NCBI GenBank assembly: GCA_016787755.1
Contig: JAEUUA010000013.1
Coordinates: 372,001-436,000, forward strand
Direction: 5' to 3'
From: Cyclobacteriaceae bacterium
GTDB taxonomy: Bacteria; Bacteroidota; Bacteroidia; Cytophagales; Cyclobacteriaceae
DNA length: 64,000 nucleotides
Shown: piece after piece, positions 8,969 through 18,564 of the stretch
How the letters are laid out: each line of letters begins with the position of its first letter
Numbering within the stretch: position 1 is the first letter of the stretch
The notes under the pieces: model-generated
The model's database searches: none
Told to the model about the DNA's origin: nothing
What the model saw: the letters and a program-made list of their open reading frames with translations, nothing else
Made by a program: the position numbers and the translations under genes

Positions 8969-10255
8969 CTATTCAAAAAAGGGAACTCCTGGTGTTGCGT
9001 ACTTCTTCATGCCTTCTTCATTTATTTCTACACCAATTCCTGGTTTCTCTGAAAGTCTTATAAAACTATTTTCAACCATAGGTCCCTCATAGGTTACTAT
9101 CTCCTTAAACATAGGATCTTTATGAAAATAGATTTGCCATTCGAGTATCATAAAATTTGGAACAGATGCACAAACATGGCAAGAGGCCATTGCCCCTAAA
9201 AAAGAGGCTACCATGTGGGGAGCAAAAGGAACATAATACAGGTTTGCGAGATTAGCTATGCGTTGTCCTTCTCCTAATCCACCTGCTTTTTGAAGATCGG
9301 GCATAATAATATCAACGGCACCAATCTCAAGCATTTTTCTAAACCCATGAGCGAGGTAATGATTTTCGCCAGCACAAATTGGTGTACTTGTCGATTCTGT
9401 TATTAATTTATAAGCTTCCACATTCTCCGCAGGAATGGGTTCTTCGAGCCACATTAAATTTAATGGCTCTAATCGTTTCGCAATTGTTTGAGCGGTGGGT
9501 GCATCATATCGTCCATGCATGTCCAAACAAATATCAATGTTAGGACCTACTGCTGCACGAGCAGCTGTTACCTGATCAACCATCCTTTGCAATTCACCTG
9601 GGCTAGCCGTCCAGTTGTACAAATCATATTTGTTAGGATCATCACGCTGATCAAGATCAAACTTAATAGCATTGAACCCCATCTTTTTTGCCTCCAACGC
9701 AGCCTCTGCAAAATCTTTTGGTGTTGGAAGTCTGCTTTGATAGAGTGCGGTATCACAATACACTCTTATTTTGTCACGAAATTTGCCGCCTAATAATTGA
9801 TATACCGGAACGCCAAGTGCTTTACCTGCCAGATCCCATAGTGCAGTTTCAACGGCCGTAAGTACGGCAACAAACATTCCAGATTGAGCCCCTTCAAAAA
9901 ATCCAGATCTTCTTATGTCTTCAAATAGCCGATGTACATTTAATGGGCTTTGACCCTTTATGCGTTGCCCAAACATTTTCACTAAGTGATAGGTACCCGG
10001 TGTAGCGTCAACCCCTTCACCACATCCCCATATACCTTGATTGGTATGGATCTTTACAAACAAGCTATGCCCACCACGAATATATCCACACTTAATATCT
10101 GTGATTTTTAAATCTGAAGGGGCCGAAGACTTGAGCGTATTCTCTATGGCAGTTTCAAAGCCCTGACCAAAAGTAGCCATGGGCAGCATAGCGGCAGCAA
10201 GAGCACCTTTAGTTAGGAAGGAGCGCCTGGAAGAATTGTTTGAAGTTGATTTCAT
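8969..10255 (-). CDS. Tat-exported enolase-superfamily dehydratase, galactonate dehydratase-like
   Basis: 428 residues with a twin-arginine signal (S-S-R-R-S-F-L-T-K, Arg10-Arg11) and a hydrophobic segment ending near residue 31. The active-site set of the galactonate/mannonate dehydratase group is intact: Asp245 and His247 (L-D-M-H-G-R), Glu271 (L-E-E-P), Glu297 (G-E-N) and His347 (A-P-H). This pattern is closer to DgoD-like dehydratases than that of the other copy at 6464-7948. The predicted reaction is removal of water from a sugar acid to give a 2-keto-3-deoxy acid, outside the cytoplasm. It starts 12 nt after the upstream RraA-like gene. Confidence 0.9.
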   Translation of the reverse strand: MKSTSNNSSRRSFLTKGALAAAMLPMATFGQGFETAIENTLKSSAPSDLKITDIKCGYIRGGHSLFVKIHTNQGIWGCGEGVDATPGTYHLVKMFGQRIKGQSPLNVHRLFEDIRRSGFFEGAQSGMFVAVLTAVETALWDLAGKALGVPVYQLLGGKFRDKIRVYCDTALYQSRLPTPKDFAEAALEAKKMGFNAIKFDLDQRDDPNKYDLYNWTASPGELQRMVDQVTAARAAVGPNIDICLDMHGRYDAPTAQTIAKRLEPLNLMWLEEPIPAENVEAYKLITESTSTPICAGENHYLAHGFRKMLEIGAVDIIMPDLQKAGGLGEGQRIANLANLYYVPFAPHMVASFLGAMASCHVCASVPNFMILEWQIYFHKDPMFKEIVTYEGPMVENSFIRLSEKPGIGVEINEEGMKKYATPGVPFFE

Positions 10256-10267
10256 AGAGCAGTTAGT

Positions 10268-11224
10268 TTACCACGTTCTGTTTTTAAGTAATTCTTGAAT
10301 TTGATCTTTAGGAACAGGAAGTTCATTGATATGATCATTCAACCACTTGAAAAAATCTTTTTCGATATCTTCCGACCATTTGTTGTCAATTTGTGCGGCC
10401 GAGTATTTCTTCTCGCGAATTCTGAGATGACCAAACATATCCCGCAGTCGCACGATTTCTGATGTCTTGACCACCTTCTCGGCCAGATGAGGGGGTATGA
10501 ATATTACAGCTCCATCTCTCGCTAACACCACATCACCCGGCATCACTGTTGCATGACCGATACGTGTGGGTTGATTAATACCTACCAACGTAGTATTGAG
10601 TTCACCATCCGGGTTGTTCAAATGATGGGATGGGTGATAAGACCTGTACAGAGAGGTAAATGATTTCATTTCTTTTAACCCATTGATATCACGAATGGCT
10701 CCGTCATAAATAATTCCATTTCCTGAATTAGTAAGTATGGCTGTGCCTACATTGTCGCCAATGGTGGGTCCGTCTTCATGCGCTCCAAACTGATCCACTA
10801 CATAAACATCTCGTTTAACAAGCATCGCTACTGTCCATGCATTTTGGGATTTTATTCTTCCATCTCTATTGTGCCCTCTATTATCGATAGCTCTATGAAT
10901 GTCAGGCCGTCCGGGCATAAAAGTAGCTGTAACTGCACGGCCAACTAATACGCTATCAGGATTGATTGATTCCCAGCCATCTTCATATTGATACTTGTAA
11001 TTGGCACCTTTTAACACGGCCCATGCCTCTTCAAGGGTCACCAATTTCATCCTATTCAAGATGGCATCAGGTACCTTTGGCCGACCATCCGAAAAACGTT
11101 CACCTTTCCATTCAGGTGTTAAAAAAAGAAGCTCTTCTTTTGAAATCTGTTGAGCATAACAGAATGAATTGATCAGTACGGCCAATAGGGTGTGTAGTGG
11201 ATAACTTTTTTTCATTTTTTTCAC
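10268..11224 (-). CDS. Secreted RraA-fold protein, likely class II pyruvate aldolase-like (second copy)
   Basis: 318 residues, paralogous along its full length to the 310-residue protein at 7989-8921. Both share the N-terminal W-K-G-E-R-F-x-D-G-R-P-K-V segment, the D-x20-R-D motif (I-G-D-N-V-G ... R-D-I-N-G) and the C-terminal F-G-H-L-R-I-R-E-K-K-Y. A Sec signal ends near FCYAQQ (residue 25). It heads the RraA-enolase-RraA-enolase series, following a terminator-like hairpin that ends the susD message, so it probably has its own promoter in 11225-11290. The function is inferred to be retro-aldol cleavage of a keto-deoxy sugar acid. Confidence 0.82.
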   Translation of the reverse strand: MKKMKKSYPLHTLLAVLINSFCYAQQISKEELLFLTPEWKGERFSDGRPKVPDAILNRMKLVTLEEAWAVLKGANYKYQYEDGWESINPDSVLVGRAVTATFMPGRPDIHRAIDNRGHNRDGRIKSQNAWTVAMLVKRDVYVVDQFGAHEDGPTIGDNVGTAILTNSGNGIIYDGAIRDINGLKEMKSFTSLYRSYHPSHHLNNPDGELNTTLVGINQPTRIGHATVMPGDVVLARDGAVIFIPPHLAEKVVKTSEIVRLRDMFGHLRIREKKYSAAQIDNKWSEDIEKDFFKWLNDHINELPVPKDQIQELLKNRTW

Positions 11225-11294
11225 GGTGTCAATCTGAAACTAGGCGATCAATAAATAATGTTGGAGATTTAGTATATCCTCAATGTGGAAAAAG

Positions 11295-11329
11295 AAAAAT
11301 AGAGAGGTAACATGGTATCGTTACCTCTC
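11295..11329 (-). terminator. Terminator-like hairpin after susD
   Basis: GAGAGGTAAC (11302-11311) and GTTACCTCTC (11320-11329) form a perfect 10-bp stem with an 8-nt loop; on the minus strand it is followed by T-rich sequence. It lies between susD and the first RraA-like gene, so the transporter genes and the enzyme genes may be separate or partly uncoupled transcripts. Confidence 0.7.
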
Positions 11330-11345
11330 AATTATCGATTAGTTT

Positions 11346-12977
11346 TTACTTAGCCCACCAAACTTTTGTACCCAATGCATCAGGTCCCCCCAGTGTTGAG
11401 ATAGCATTGGTAACATTTGCTGTATTAACTATTTTCTCAGCGTCCGGATAAGGAAGCCGCTGGATAAATGCACCGGGTACCTGGCTTCCTGGATTGGGAT
11501 TGGGTGCAAGTGCTGGATAATTTATTCGTCTTAAACTTGCCCACGCTTCATGGCCACTAAGGAACGAAGCCACCCAATATTGATAGCCAATCTGAGGTAG
11601 AGCAGTGGCCAGAGAGCCATTTAATAATGTACCCTCAGCGCCATTAACATAGGTGTCTCTATCAGCAGTTGCAACTTTAGATCCCGGATCAAACAATTCC
11701 ATTTGATCCATATGGGTTATTATTCCAGCCTTAAAATAAGTGGCAGCATCGGCAAACGTTAAACCTGAAAAACCGCGCATAGCAGCTTCAGCGAGTAAGA
11801 GATTCGTTTGTGCAGCAGACACCAAAAACAGAGGCGATGTTCTTTTCACCATGCGGTTTCTATCAACCTGACTGTAGCAAAACCGATTGCCAGTTCGTGG
11901 CGCAGCTGGGGTTCCATACATTCCACCTGGAGGCAAGGTTGCTCCGGATATATCTGCTTCGCCATCGGTACTTCCAATCGGAGTTCCAAACTGATCAGCT
12001 GGATTTTTACTGCCATTGGCAAAGCCATTAGCGGTTTGATCCCCTCCACTTCTCGCACCTCCATATCGAATCGCAATAGCTGCTAATCGAGGATCGATTA
12101 CAGTAGTGTTTCCCACATTCCCAACAGTTCCTTTAAGTGCATCCACAAAAGGTTGAGCAAGGTAAAAGTTAGCTGCTTCTCCTCCGTTAACCGTATTCCC
12201 AAATCCGTTCACAAAATTGGCATCGTGTCTAATGATAGCATTATCTGCGTTTACAACGATAAGATTGTTAGCAACATTACCACCAATTGCGGCAGTCACC
12301 GTTGCAAGTGCTTTTGCCGGATCTGCTTTTGTTAAGCGCATGCCAGCTCTTAATAAAAGGGAATTTCCAAACTTCTTCCATTTGACAACATTACCGGCAA
12401 AAAGTGCATCTCCAGTTTCAACTTTGCCGGCTACCCCTAATGCGGCAACAGCTTGAGTTAACTCATCAATAATCTTAGGATAGATGGATTGTTGTGTTTC
12501 ATACTTTGGGAAGAAATTTTGAGTCGTGTAACCTCCACCTGCTTCTGTATAGGGAATATCTCCATACGTATCCGTAATAATCATAAATGCATTTGCCTGA
12601 ATGATCCTTGCCATATTATAGAGATTTGCTCGGTTTGCATCACTTTTAGTGCGTACAATAACATCATTCGTATACTTAATTACATTTTGGTAAAAATTAT
12701 TCCAATTAAGTGGTGTGTTATTAACATTCACCGTGTTAAAATTTCCACCTTCTAACACACCTGTATTTGTTGAAAACCATTGCTGAACAATAGCTTCTTC
12801 ATAAACGAGGCTGTTGTTTGGTGATGAAGCTATAATGGCGTTGTTCAAAATAAATACCGGGTCGAGACTGATAGCCCCGCTTTTGCTTCTATTCAGCTCA
12901 TCAAATCCTTCATCACAGGCTGTGGTAATAAGCGTGAATGACAGAGCCAGAAATAATATGTTTACTATCTTTTTCAT
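11346..12977 (-). CDS. SusD/RagB-type nutrient-binding outer membrane lipoprotein
   Basis: 543 residues. The signal peptide ends in a lipobox (I-T-T-A-C, Cys21) followed by acidic residues (C-D-E-G-F-D-E), which in Bacteroidota favours surface display. The body is of the SusD-like type, with helical repeat segments such as N-A-F-M-I-I-T-D-T-Y-G-D-I-P-Y and a C-terminal Y-P-D-A-E-K segment. It is the lid that captures ligand for its SusC partner, encoded 11 nt upstream. The linked enzymes suggest a sugar-acid-containing ligand, but SusD sequence alone does not show it. Confidence 0.93.
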   Translation of the reverse strand: MKKIVNILFLALSFTLITTACDEGFDELNRSKSGAISLDPVFILNNAIIASSPNNSLVYEEAIVQQWFSTNTGVLEGGNFNTVNVNNTPLNWNNFYQNVIKYTNDVIVRTKSDANRANLYNMARIIQANAFMIITDTYGDIPYTEAGGGYTTQNFFPKYETQQSIYPKIIDELTQAVAALGVAGKVETGDALFAGNVVKWKKFGNSLLLRAGMRLTKADPAKALATVTAAIGGNVANNLIVVNADNAIIRHDANFVNGFGNTVNGGEAANFYLAQPFVDALKGTVGNVGNTTVIDPRLAAIAIRYGGARSGGDQTANGFANGSKNPADQFGTPIGSTDGEADISGATLPPGGMYGTPAAPRTGNRFCYSQVDRNRMVKRTSPLFLVSAAQTNLLLAEAAMRGFSGLTFADAATYFKAGIITHMDQMELFDPGSKVATADRDTYVNGAEGTLLNGSLATALPQIGYQYWVASFLSGHEAWASLRRINYPALAPNPNPGSQVPGAFIQRLPYPDAEKIVNTANVTNAISTLGGPDALGTKVWWAK

Positions 12978-12988
12978 GATCAGTCGTA

Positions 12989-15900
12989 TTAAAATTTAAC
13001 ATTCAAATTGAAACCAATACTCCTTGTTGGTGGAACGGTAGGAGATTCCATCCCAGCCACATTATCAGAACTGTAGCCAAATGCTTCGGGATCAATATTA
13101 TCAGCCCATTTTTTTAACATGAAAACGTTATTAGCTACCAGGCTTAACTTCACTCCTTTGACAGGAAATGAGGGCTTTAAAAACTTAGTGAAGTCATATC
13201 CAGCCGTGATTTGCCGGAGTTTCCAAAAGCCTGCATCATAAATCACAGGTTCAATTAAAGCCCGGGCTCTTACCACAGAGAAATAGTCTTCATTTCTAGC
13301 GGAAGCAGTATTTACTCCGCCTGATTCATTTACGCCTACACCCACTACTCTGCCAGGATCATTACCATTTACATCCAGCGTGCCACCCTCTCTACCTTCA
13401 AGCGTCATCTTATGAAGTCCGTGACGAATTGCGTTGAAGTTTGTACCCGATAACAATTTACCGCCCAATTTAAAGTCAATCAAAAATGACAGGATAACAC
13501 CTTTGTAATTTACTGTGTTCGTAAACCCGCCAACCCACTTTGGCAACGCACTTCCGAAGATCATATTACTAGTCGTTAATGGCAATCCATCTGCGCCAAA
13601 TACAATTTGTCCGTTAGCGTCTCTCCGATAACCATTACCCACAATTTGACCCATTGGTTGGCCAACGATCTGTTGCAAAAAGCCATTGAATACGTGGTTT
13701 CCAACTGTTATTCGTTCTCCTTCTTTTGCTGTTAATAAGCTGAGCACTTTGGTTTGATTGTAAGCTCCATTAAAGGTGAAATCCCATCTGAAATTGCTGG
13801 TTTCAACAGGCACGATGTTAATCATCATTTCAATTCCTTTATTTTCACTTTCACCACTGTTGATGCGTGTGTTAGAAAAACCAGATGCATTTGAGATTTG
13901 AGCATTTACTATCTGATCGCTTGTAAGTTTTCTATAGGCAGCCAGATCAATTGCCAATCGGCCATTGAACATTTTCAGATCTAATCCTATTTCTGTTTCT
14001 GCAACACTCATCGGTTTCAGATTGGCATTTGGTACTGTTGCACCAAAACTTCCAACAGGTTGTCCGCCAAAGGGTGCTGCGCTTGTACTATAAAAGAGTT
14101 TGTCGGCATAGGGGGGCACATCCGTATCGCTACCTGCTTGCGCGTAGGCCACTCTCAATTTTCCAAAATCTATCCAGCCTGGCAAATCAAATGACTCTGA
14201 GAAAACATAACTCAACGAAACCGAAGGATATAAGATACTTCGGTTCGCAGGTGACAACGTTGAGAACCAATCGTTGCGTGCCGTTGCATTCAAATAAATA
14301 AACTGCTTATAATTTACCTCGGCCGATCCATAAAGTGAGTTAACCTGACGTTCAGACAAATCATATAAAGGATCCTTTAATCTTCCATTCTGAACGGTAT
14401 AAAGACCTTGCACAACGAAGTCAGTTACCTGAACACTGTTTAAATCAGAACGTCTCTGCATTTGGTTGCCCCCCGCAGTAATGTTGAGTCCAACATCACC
14501 AAATTGTTTCGTACCGGATAACAAGAAATCAACATTCGTTTCCCTAAACCTTCTAGATTCTTGGGTGAACGTTCCGTTTACAAAACCTGGAGTTGCAGAA
14601 GCAATTCCGCCTTGATTGAGGTTGTTTTTTCCTGTCGGGAAGTTCGTGTAATCTTGATCTCGCGACCAATAATCCTGTCCAACACGAATTTGACCAAAGA
14701 GCCACTTTGTAAAATCATATTTTACTGAAAGGTTGCCAAATATTCGATCTCTGCGAACATTCTGTTTCACTTGTGATAATACCCAATACGGGTTAGTACG
14801 GTTTGTAAAACGTGAATAGCTATATTCACCACCCAAGGTATTGAATTGATTATCTCTTAGTACGTCATTGGGCATCGTATTAGCCATGGCATATAACGAA
14901 GTAGGTATGGAGTTATCCTGCTCAGAAACAACCGGAGGATTCTTGTTGTACTCGTTGGAATAATTCATATTTCCCTTGAAACTTAACTTATCAGATAAAT
15001 CATATCCAAACCCCATATTGATGGTTTTTCTATTGTATGAATTATTGGGAGTGACACCGTCACTTGTCATATTCGCAATTGAAAGATTCATTCCACCCTT
15101 ATCGCTATTCGCTGCCAGTGAGACAGTGTTAGTAAGGGTTTTTCCATGTCTGTAAAAATCTCTTAGCCTGTTCTTTTGGGCAGTATAGGGCAAAACGAGA
15201 TTGTTATATAACACTTGCGTCATACCCGGTTTAATCCTTGGTCCAAATGACCATTGGCCAGTAACTGGATTTGCTGTAGCGTTGGGTGATGCCGGCCCTA
15301 CACCATTTTCTCCTTGTCCAAATTCATATTGATAATCGGTAAAGTCCATCACCTGATCATCTGTATAATTCATGTTATAGGTTACACCAATTCCCTTTTC
15401 CTTACTTCTTGATTTTGTGGTGATCATGATCACACCATCTTTAGCCCGTGATCCGTATAAGGCAGCAGCAGCGGCACCTTTTAAAACGGTCATACTTTCT
15501 ACATCATCCGGGTTAATACTGGTTAATCCGTCTCCTCCGTCTGTGGTTGCTCCACCACCCCTGTTTCCGATAGAGTTATCACTGCCCTGATTACCTGGGT
15601 TAGTACCAAAATTTGTGTTATCAATTGGAACACCGTTGATAACGATTAACGGGTTATTTTGACCACCGATAGAAGATTGTCCACGAATACGGATTTTAGA
15701 TGTTCCACCTGGGCCCGTACCTAATGATGATATATTTACACCGGCAATCTTGCCCTGGAGAGAATTCATTATGTTAGGTGTACGATTAACTGTGAGTTGA
15801 TCAGAACTTACCTTTGAGGTGGCATATCCCAAACTCTTAGCGGATCTTTCTATCCCCAATGCGGTTACAACGACTTCATCCAGCGCTTTGGCATCCACAG

Positions 15901-16585
15901 CCATTGAAACATTTACAACATTCCTTCCTTGCAAGGAAACCTCCTGAGTTTTATACCCGACAAAAGAGAAAACCAGAATGGCATTCGCGTCATCAACAGA
16001 AAGGTTATAAGCTCCATTGGTGTCAGTGGTTGTGCCTGTTGCTGTGCCTTTTATTACAATATTCACTCCAGGAAATCCACTGCCATTTTCGTCAACAACT
16101 TTTCCTGAAACCTGAACTGCAAAAGTCGATGCTCGGGGTTGAACAGGAAGTGTAATTCCCTGTGGATTAAAACTCAAAGAAGGAGTAATGAAACTGAGAA
16201 GTGAATTAGTCGATGCTGTGAACTCACTTTTATTTTGATTTTTTTGTTTCTGAATTTTTTGAAAAATCACGTAAAATTTTTCACCTGCTTTTTCGAAATC
16301 CAGATTAGTTTCTCTAAGAATTGATTTTAAAGCATCGTCAACCGACTTGTAAGAATCTCGGAACTGATTGACTTCTTTGTCTTGTACAAGTTCATCCTTG
16401 TAGGCGATGGAAACATCAAACTTTTTTTCCAGTTGACTGAGCCCTTCTTTAAGGGAAACGGCATCTGCTCTGAAAACATCCAGCGTTGTCTTCTTTTGCA
16501 CAGAAGCATACACCTCAGCATGCTGTGGCATTGCCTGGTACACAACCAAACAGCAAAAGCACATAATTAGGTAAAGCTTTCTCAT
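12989..16585 (-). CDS. SusC/RagA-type TonB-dependent transporter with STN signalling domain
   Basis: 1198 residues. In order: signal peptide (to about 25); secretin/TonB short N-terminal (STN) domain at about 38-110; Ser/Asn-rich linker; carboxypeptidase-regulatory-like beta domain at about 155-235 (G-K-V-V-D-E-N-G-S-G-F-P-G-V-N); plug at about 245-390 with S-M-T-V-L-K-G-A-A-A-A-A-L-Y-G-S-R; then the beta-barrel ending in F-N-L-N-V-K-F. The STN domain is found in transporters that signal to a FecR-type anti-sigma factor, and such a gene lies 5 nt upstream. It therefore both imports a ligand and should induce its own locus. Confidence 0.95.
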   Translation of the reverse strand: MRKLYLIMCFCCLVVYQAMPQHAEVYASVQKKTTLDVFRADAVSLKEGLSQLEKKFDVSIAYKDELVQDKEVNQFRDSYKSVDDALKSILRETNLDFEKAGEKFYVIFQKIQKQKNQNKSEFTASTNSLLSFITPSLSFNPQGITLPVQPRASTFAVQVSGKVVDENGSGFPGVNIVIKGTATGTTTDTNGAYNLSVDDANAILVFSFVGYKTQEVSLQGRNVVNVSMAVDAKALDEVVVTALGIERSAKSLGYATSKVSSDQLTVNRTPNIMNSLQGKIAGVNISSLGTGPGGTSKIRIRGQSSIGGQNNPLIVINGVPIDNTNFGTNPGNQGSDNSIGNRGGGATTDGGDGLTSINPDDVESMTVLKGAAAAALYGSRAKDGVIMITTKSRSKEKGIGVTYNMNYTDDQVMDFTDYQYEFGQGENGVGPASPNATANPVTGQWSFGPRIKPGMTQVLYNNLVLPYTAQKNRLRDFYRHGKTLTNTVSLAANSDKGGMNLSIANMTSDGVTPNNSYNRKTINMGFGYDLSDKLSFKGNMNYSNEYNKNPPVVSEQDNSIPTSLYAMANTMPNDVLRDNQFNTLGGEYSYSRFTNRTNPYWVLSQVKQNVRRDRIFGNLSVKYDFTKWLFGQIRVGQDYWSRDQDYTNFPTGKNNLNQGGIASATPGFVNGTFTQESRRFRETNVDFLLSGTKQFGDVGLNITAGGNQMQRRSDLNSVQVTDFVVQGLYTVQNGRLKDPLYDLSERQVNSLYGSAEVNYKQFIYLNATARNDWFSTLSPANRSILYPSVSLSYVFSESFDLPGWIDFGKLRVAYAQAGSDTDVPPYADKLFYSTSAAPFGGQPVGSFGATVPNANLKPMSVAETEIGLDLKMFNGRLAIDLAAYRKLTSDQIVNAQISNASGFSNTRINSGESENKGIEMMINIVPVETSNFRWDFTFNGAYNQTKVLSLLTAKEGERITVGNHVFNGFLQQIVGQPMGQIVGNGYRRDANGQIVFGADGLPLTTSNMIFGSALPKWVGGFTNTVNYKGVILSFLIDFKLGGKLLSGTNFNAIRHGLHKMTLEGREGGTLDVNGNDPGRVVGVGVNESGGVNTASARNEDYFSVVRARALIEPVIYDAGFWKLRQITAGYDFTKFLKPSFPVKGVKLSLVANNVFMLKKWADNIDPEAFGYSSDNVAGMESPTVPPTRSIGFNLNVKF

Positions 16586-16590
16586 AAGGG

Positions 16591-17628
16591 TTAATTAGGG
16601 TTTGTTTGATTAATAGGTTCAAGGAATAGATATCTGTTATTTTCATATACAGCTTCGATTTGAAAAATTTTAGTCATGTTGGCTACGAAACTTTGCGAGT
16701 CGCCAAGTGGCATCGTTCCTGAAGCTGTCTGATCAAGCATCTCGCTCTTTTGCACTTGTATTTCCAATCCATAATTATCAGACGCCATACGAATCATTTC
16801 CCGAAGAGGAGTTTTATTAAGATTAATCTTTTGTTCTGTCCACGAAACGTAATTGATAGGGTTTACCTGGGCTAGCTTAAACTTATCCCTCTTAAACTCA
16901 ACCAATTCTCCAGGTTTCATCAAAATTTTCCCCTCCTTTTTCTTCATGGGAAAACTCAAGGTGATCTGCCCTGAACTGAGTAGTACTTTAGTTTCCTGCG
17001 AACGATGATACACATTGAACTCAGTTCCCAGCACTTCCACATTCACTCCCTTCGAAGTTTTAACTTTAAAAGACTGGTGATCTATTTTATGACGCACTGA
17101 AAAAAAAGCTTCGCCATCCAACCAAACCTCTCTGGCAGTTTGGTCTTCCCAATGATCATTGAAAGAAATTTGGGAGTTAGCATTTAAAATTACCTTCGAA
17201 CTATCAGGAAGTATAATAGTCTTAGTTTCACCAAACGTGGTGGTGTATTCGGTTAACTGCTGCTCTGATGTCCAAAATATAAAACTTACAAAAGAGGTTA
17301 TTAGCATAGCTGCCGCTGCAAACTGCTTCATCCTCAAACTGGAAAGAAAAAGGATATTCTTACTGGCTCCCATTCCCGTATCCATCTGAACTTTGCGCCA
17401 CAATGCAGCAACACTTGCTTGCGATAAACTGTAATTCGGAAAGGTAATTTGTTTTAGAAATTCTTGGGCCTCTTCAATCTCTTGCCTTTTATCAGGATTG
17501 TTAACTAACCAGCCTTGCCAGAATTCATTGCATTCTATATTCGTTGAACCCACCCACAGTTGAAAGTATTCATCTAGCACAAAATCATGTGCTGAATATT
17601 TTCTATAGTTATCTAGTGAAATTCTCAC
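16591..17628 (-). CDS. FecR-family anti-sigma factor
   Basis: About 345 residues from the GTG at 17628, which gives the usual FecR N-terminus (N-Y-R-K-Y-S-A-H-D-F-V-L-D-E-Y-F-Q-L-W-V); a TTG at 17667 would add 13 untypical residues. An N-terminal cytoplasmic sigma-binding part is followed by one membrane helix (about residues 98-115, with a preceding basic stretch). The periplasmic FecR domain contains I-L-P-D-S-S-K-V-I-L-N-A-N-S and G-T-E-F-N-V-Y. The C-terminal DUF4974-like part (T-P-L-R-E-M-I-R-M) would contact the STN domain of the SusC protein downstream. It relays ligand occupancy to the sigma factor. Confidence 0.93.
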   Translation of the reverse strand: MRISLDNYRKYSAHDFVLDEYFQLWVGSTNIECNEFWQGWLVNNPDKRQEIEEAQEFLKQITFPNYSLSQASVAALWRKVQMDTGMGASKNILFLSSLRMKQFAAAAMLITSFVSFIFWTSEQQLTEYTTTFGETKTIILPDSSKVILNANSQISFNDHWEDQTAREVWLDGEAFFSVRHKIDHQSFKVKTSKGVNVEVLGTEFNVYHRSQETKVLLSSGQITLSFPMKKKEGKILMKPGELVEFKRDKFKLAQVNPINYVSWTEQKINLNKTPLREMIRMASDNYGLEIQVQKSEMLDQTASGTMPLGDSQSFVANMTKIFQIEAVYENNRYLFLEPINQTNPN

Positions 17629-17764
17629 AATCGTTTGCGCTAATACTCTGTATAAGAGTAGGGGCAATCAATTTCCTCATCATTTTTTAAGAAAAGTTTT
17701 TTGAAAAGCTCGATTTTAGATCAATTAAGTTGAATCGGAATGGCCAAACAACTTAAATTAATAA

Positions 17765-18442
17765 CTAAACCGAACAACCAAATCCTATTTGGCCCAAAAT
17801 AGATGTGAGAACAATAGCACCAACACGAGGTTTTTTCTTTATAAAAGAAACAAGATGATCACGCAAAGTATGCACAGCCTTTGAAAGCAGATTATGAGCA
17901 GATTCAACAGAAATCTCCATTACGGATGCAACTTCACCATAGCTGAGTTCATTATAGAATTTCAATAAAACCAATTCGTGCTGGCGCTTGGTAAGAGCCT
18001 TCAAGGCAAACTGCAATTGTTTAGTCTGCTGCTCATTTGTTTGCTCAATGATTAAAGATTCTTCATAGGTTAAATCTGTTTCTACAAAGTCTTTGGCATG
18101 ATCAAGATGCAAAAATGAATTTTCCTTTTGATTGATTTTTTGCAATAATAGGTTCCGGAAACTTTTAAATAAATAGTAATTCACAACCTCAACATCGGCA
18201 AGTTGGCCACGTCTTGCCCATAAATTGGTATACAATTCCTGTATGGTATCAGAAACAATTTCTTTTTTGAAGCAAAGATGCATACCATAGTTGAAGAGCT
18301 TGTTTACATATCTTTTATACAGACCTGAAAATGCAAGTTCATTGCCCTTTTTAAAGCTCTGCCATAGCACTTTATCTTCAACCGATTGAGTCAGGTTGTT
18401 TTTGATTTTTTGATTAAGCAGGGGATTGTTGGAACTACCCAT
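17765..18442 (-). CDS. ECF-type RNA polymerase sigma factor (FecI/RpoE-like)
   Basis: About 225 residues from the ATG at 18442; an in-frame ATG at 18505 would add 21 residues but would crowd the divergent lipoprotein gene. Region 2 (about 50-110, A-F-S-G-L-Y-K-R-Y-V-N-K-L-F-N-Y) and region 4 (A-L-K-A-L-T-K-R-Q-H-E-L-V-L-L-K with H-T-H S-Y-G-E-V-A-S-V-M-E-I) are present. The hydrophobic C-terminus (V-G-A-I-V-L-T-S-I-L-G-Q-I-G-F) is unusual and could reach the membrane. It heads the sigma/FecR/SusC/SusD locus. Confidence 0.92.
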   Translation of the reverse strand: MGSSNNPLLNQKIKNNLTQSVEDKVLWQSFKKGNELAFSGLYKRYVNKLFNYGMHLCFKKEIVSDTIQELYTNLWARRGQLADVEVVNYYLFKSFRNLLLQKINQKENSFLHLDHAKDFVETDLTYEESLIIEQTNEQQTKQLQFALKALTKRQHELVLLKFYNELSYGEVASVMEISVESAHNLLSKAVHTLRDHLVSFIKKKPRVGAIVLTSILGQIGFGCSV

Positions 18443-18564
18443 AATCTTGTCGAAATTCAAGCTATAAAATATTTCAACTGATTGCAACATTGATTTTGCA
18501 AGCATTCAAATTTTATCGGAAAAGCCTTTTCATTCCTACATTTACGTGTCCGACTTACAAGATT

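Noticed and set aside
11346..16585. SusCD pair considered as a polysaccharide utilisation locus with glycoside hydrolases
   Set aside because: No glycoside hydrolase, polysaccharide lyase or sulfatase is nearby; only dehydratase- and aldolase-type enzymes are linked.
18490..18564. Longer start for the SprB/heme lipoprotein
   Set aside because: The TTG at 18490 would bury the lipobox about 40 residues in; the TTG at 18565 gives a standard lipoprotein signal.
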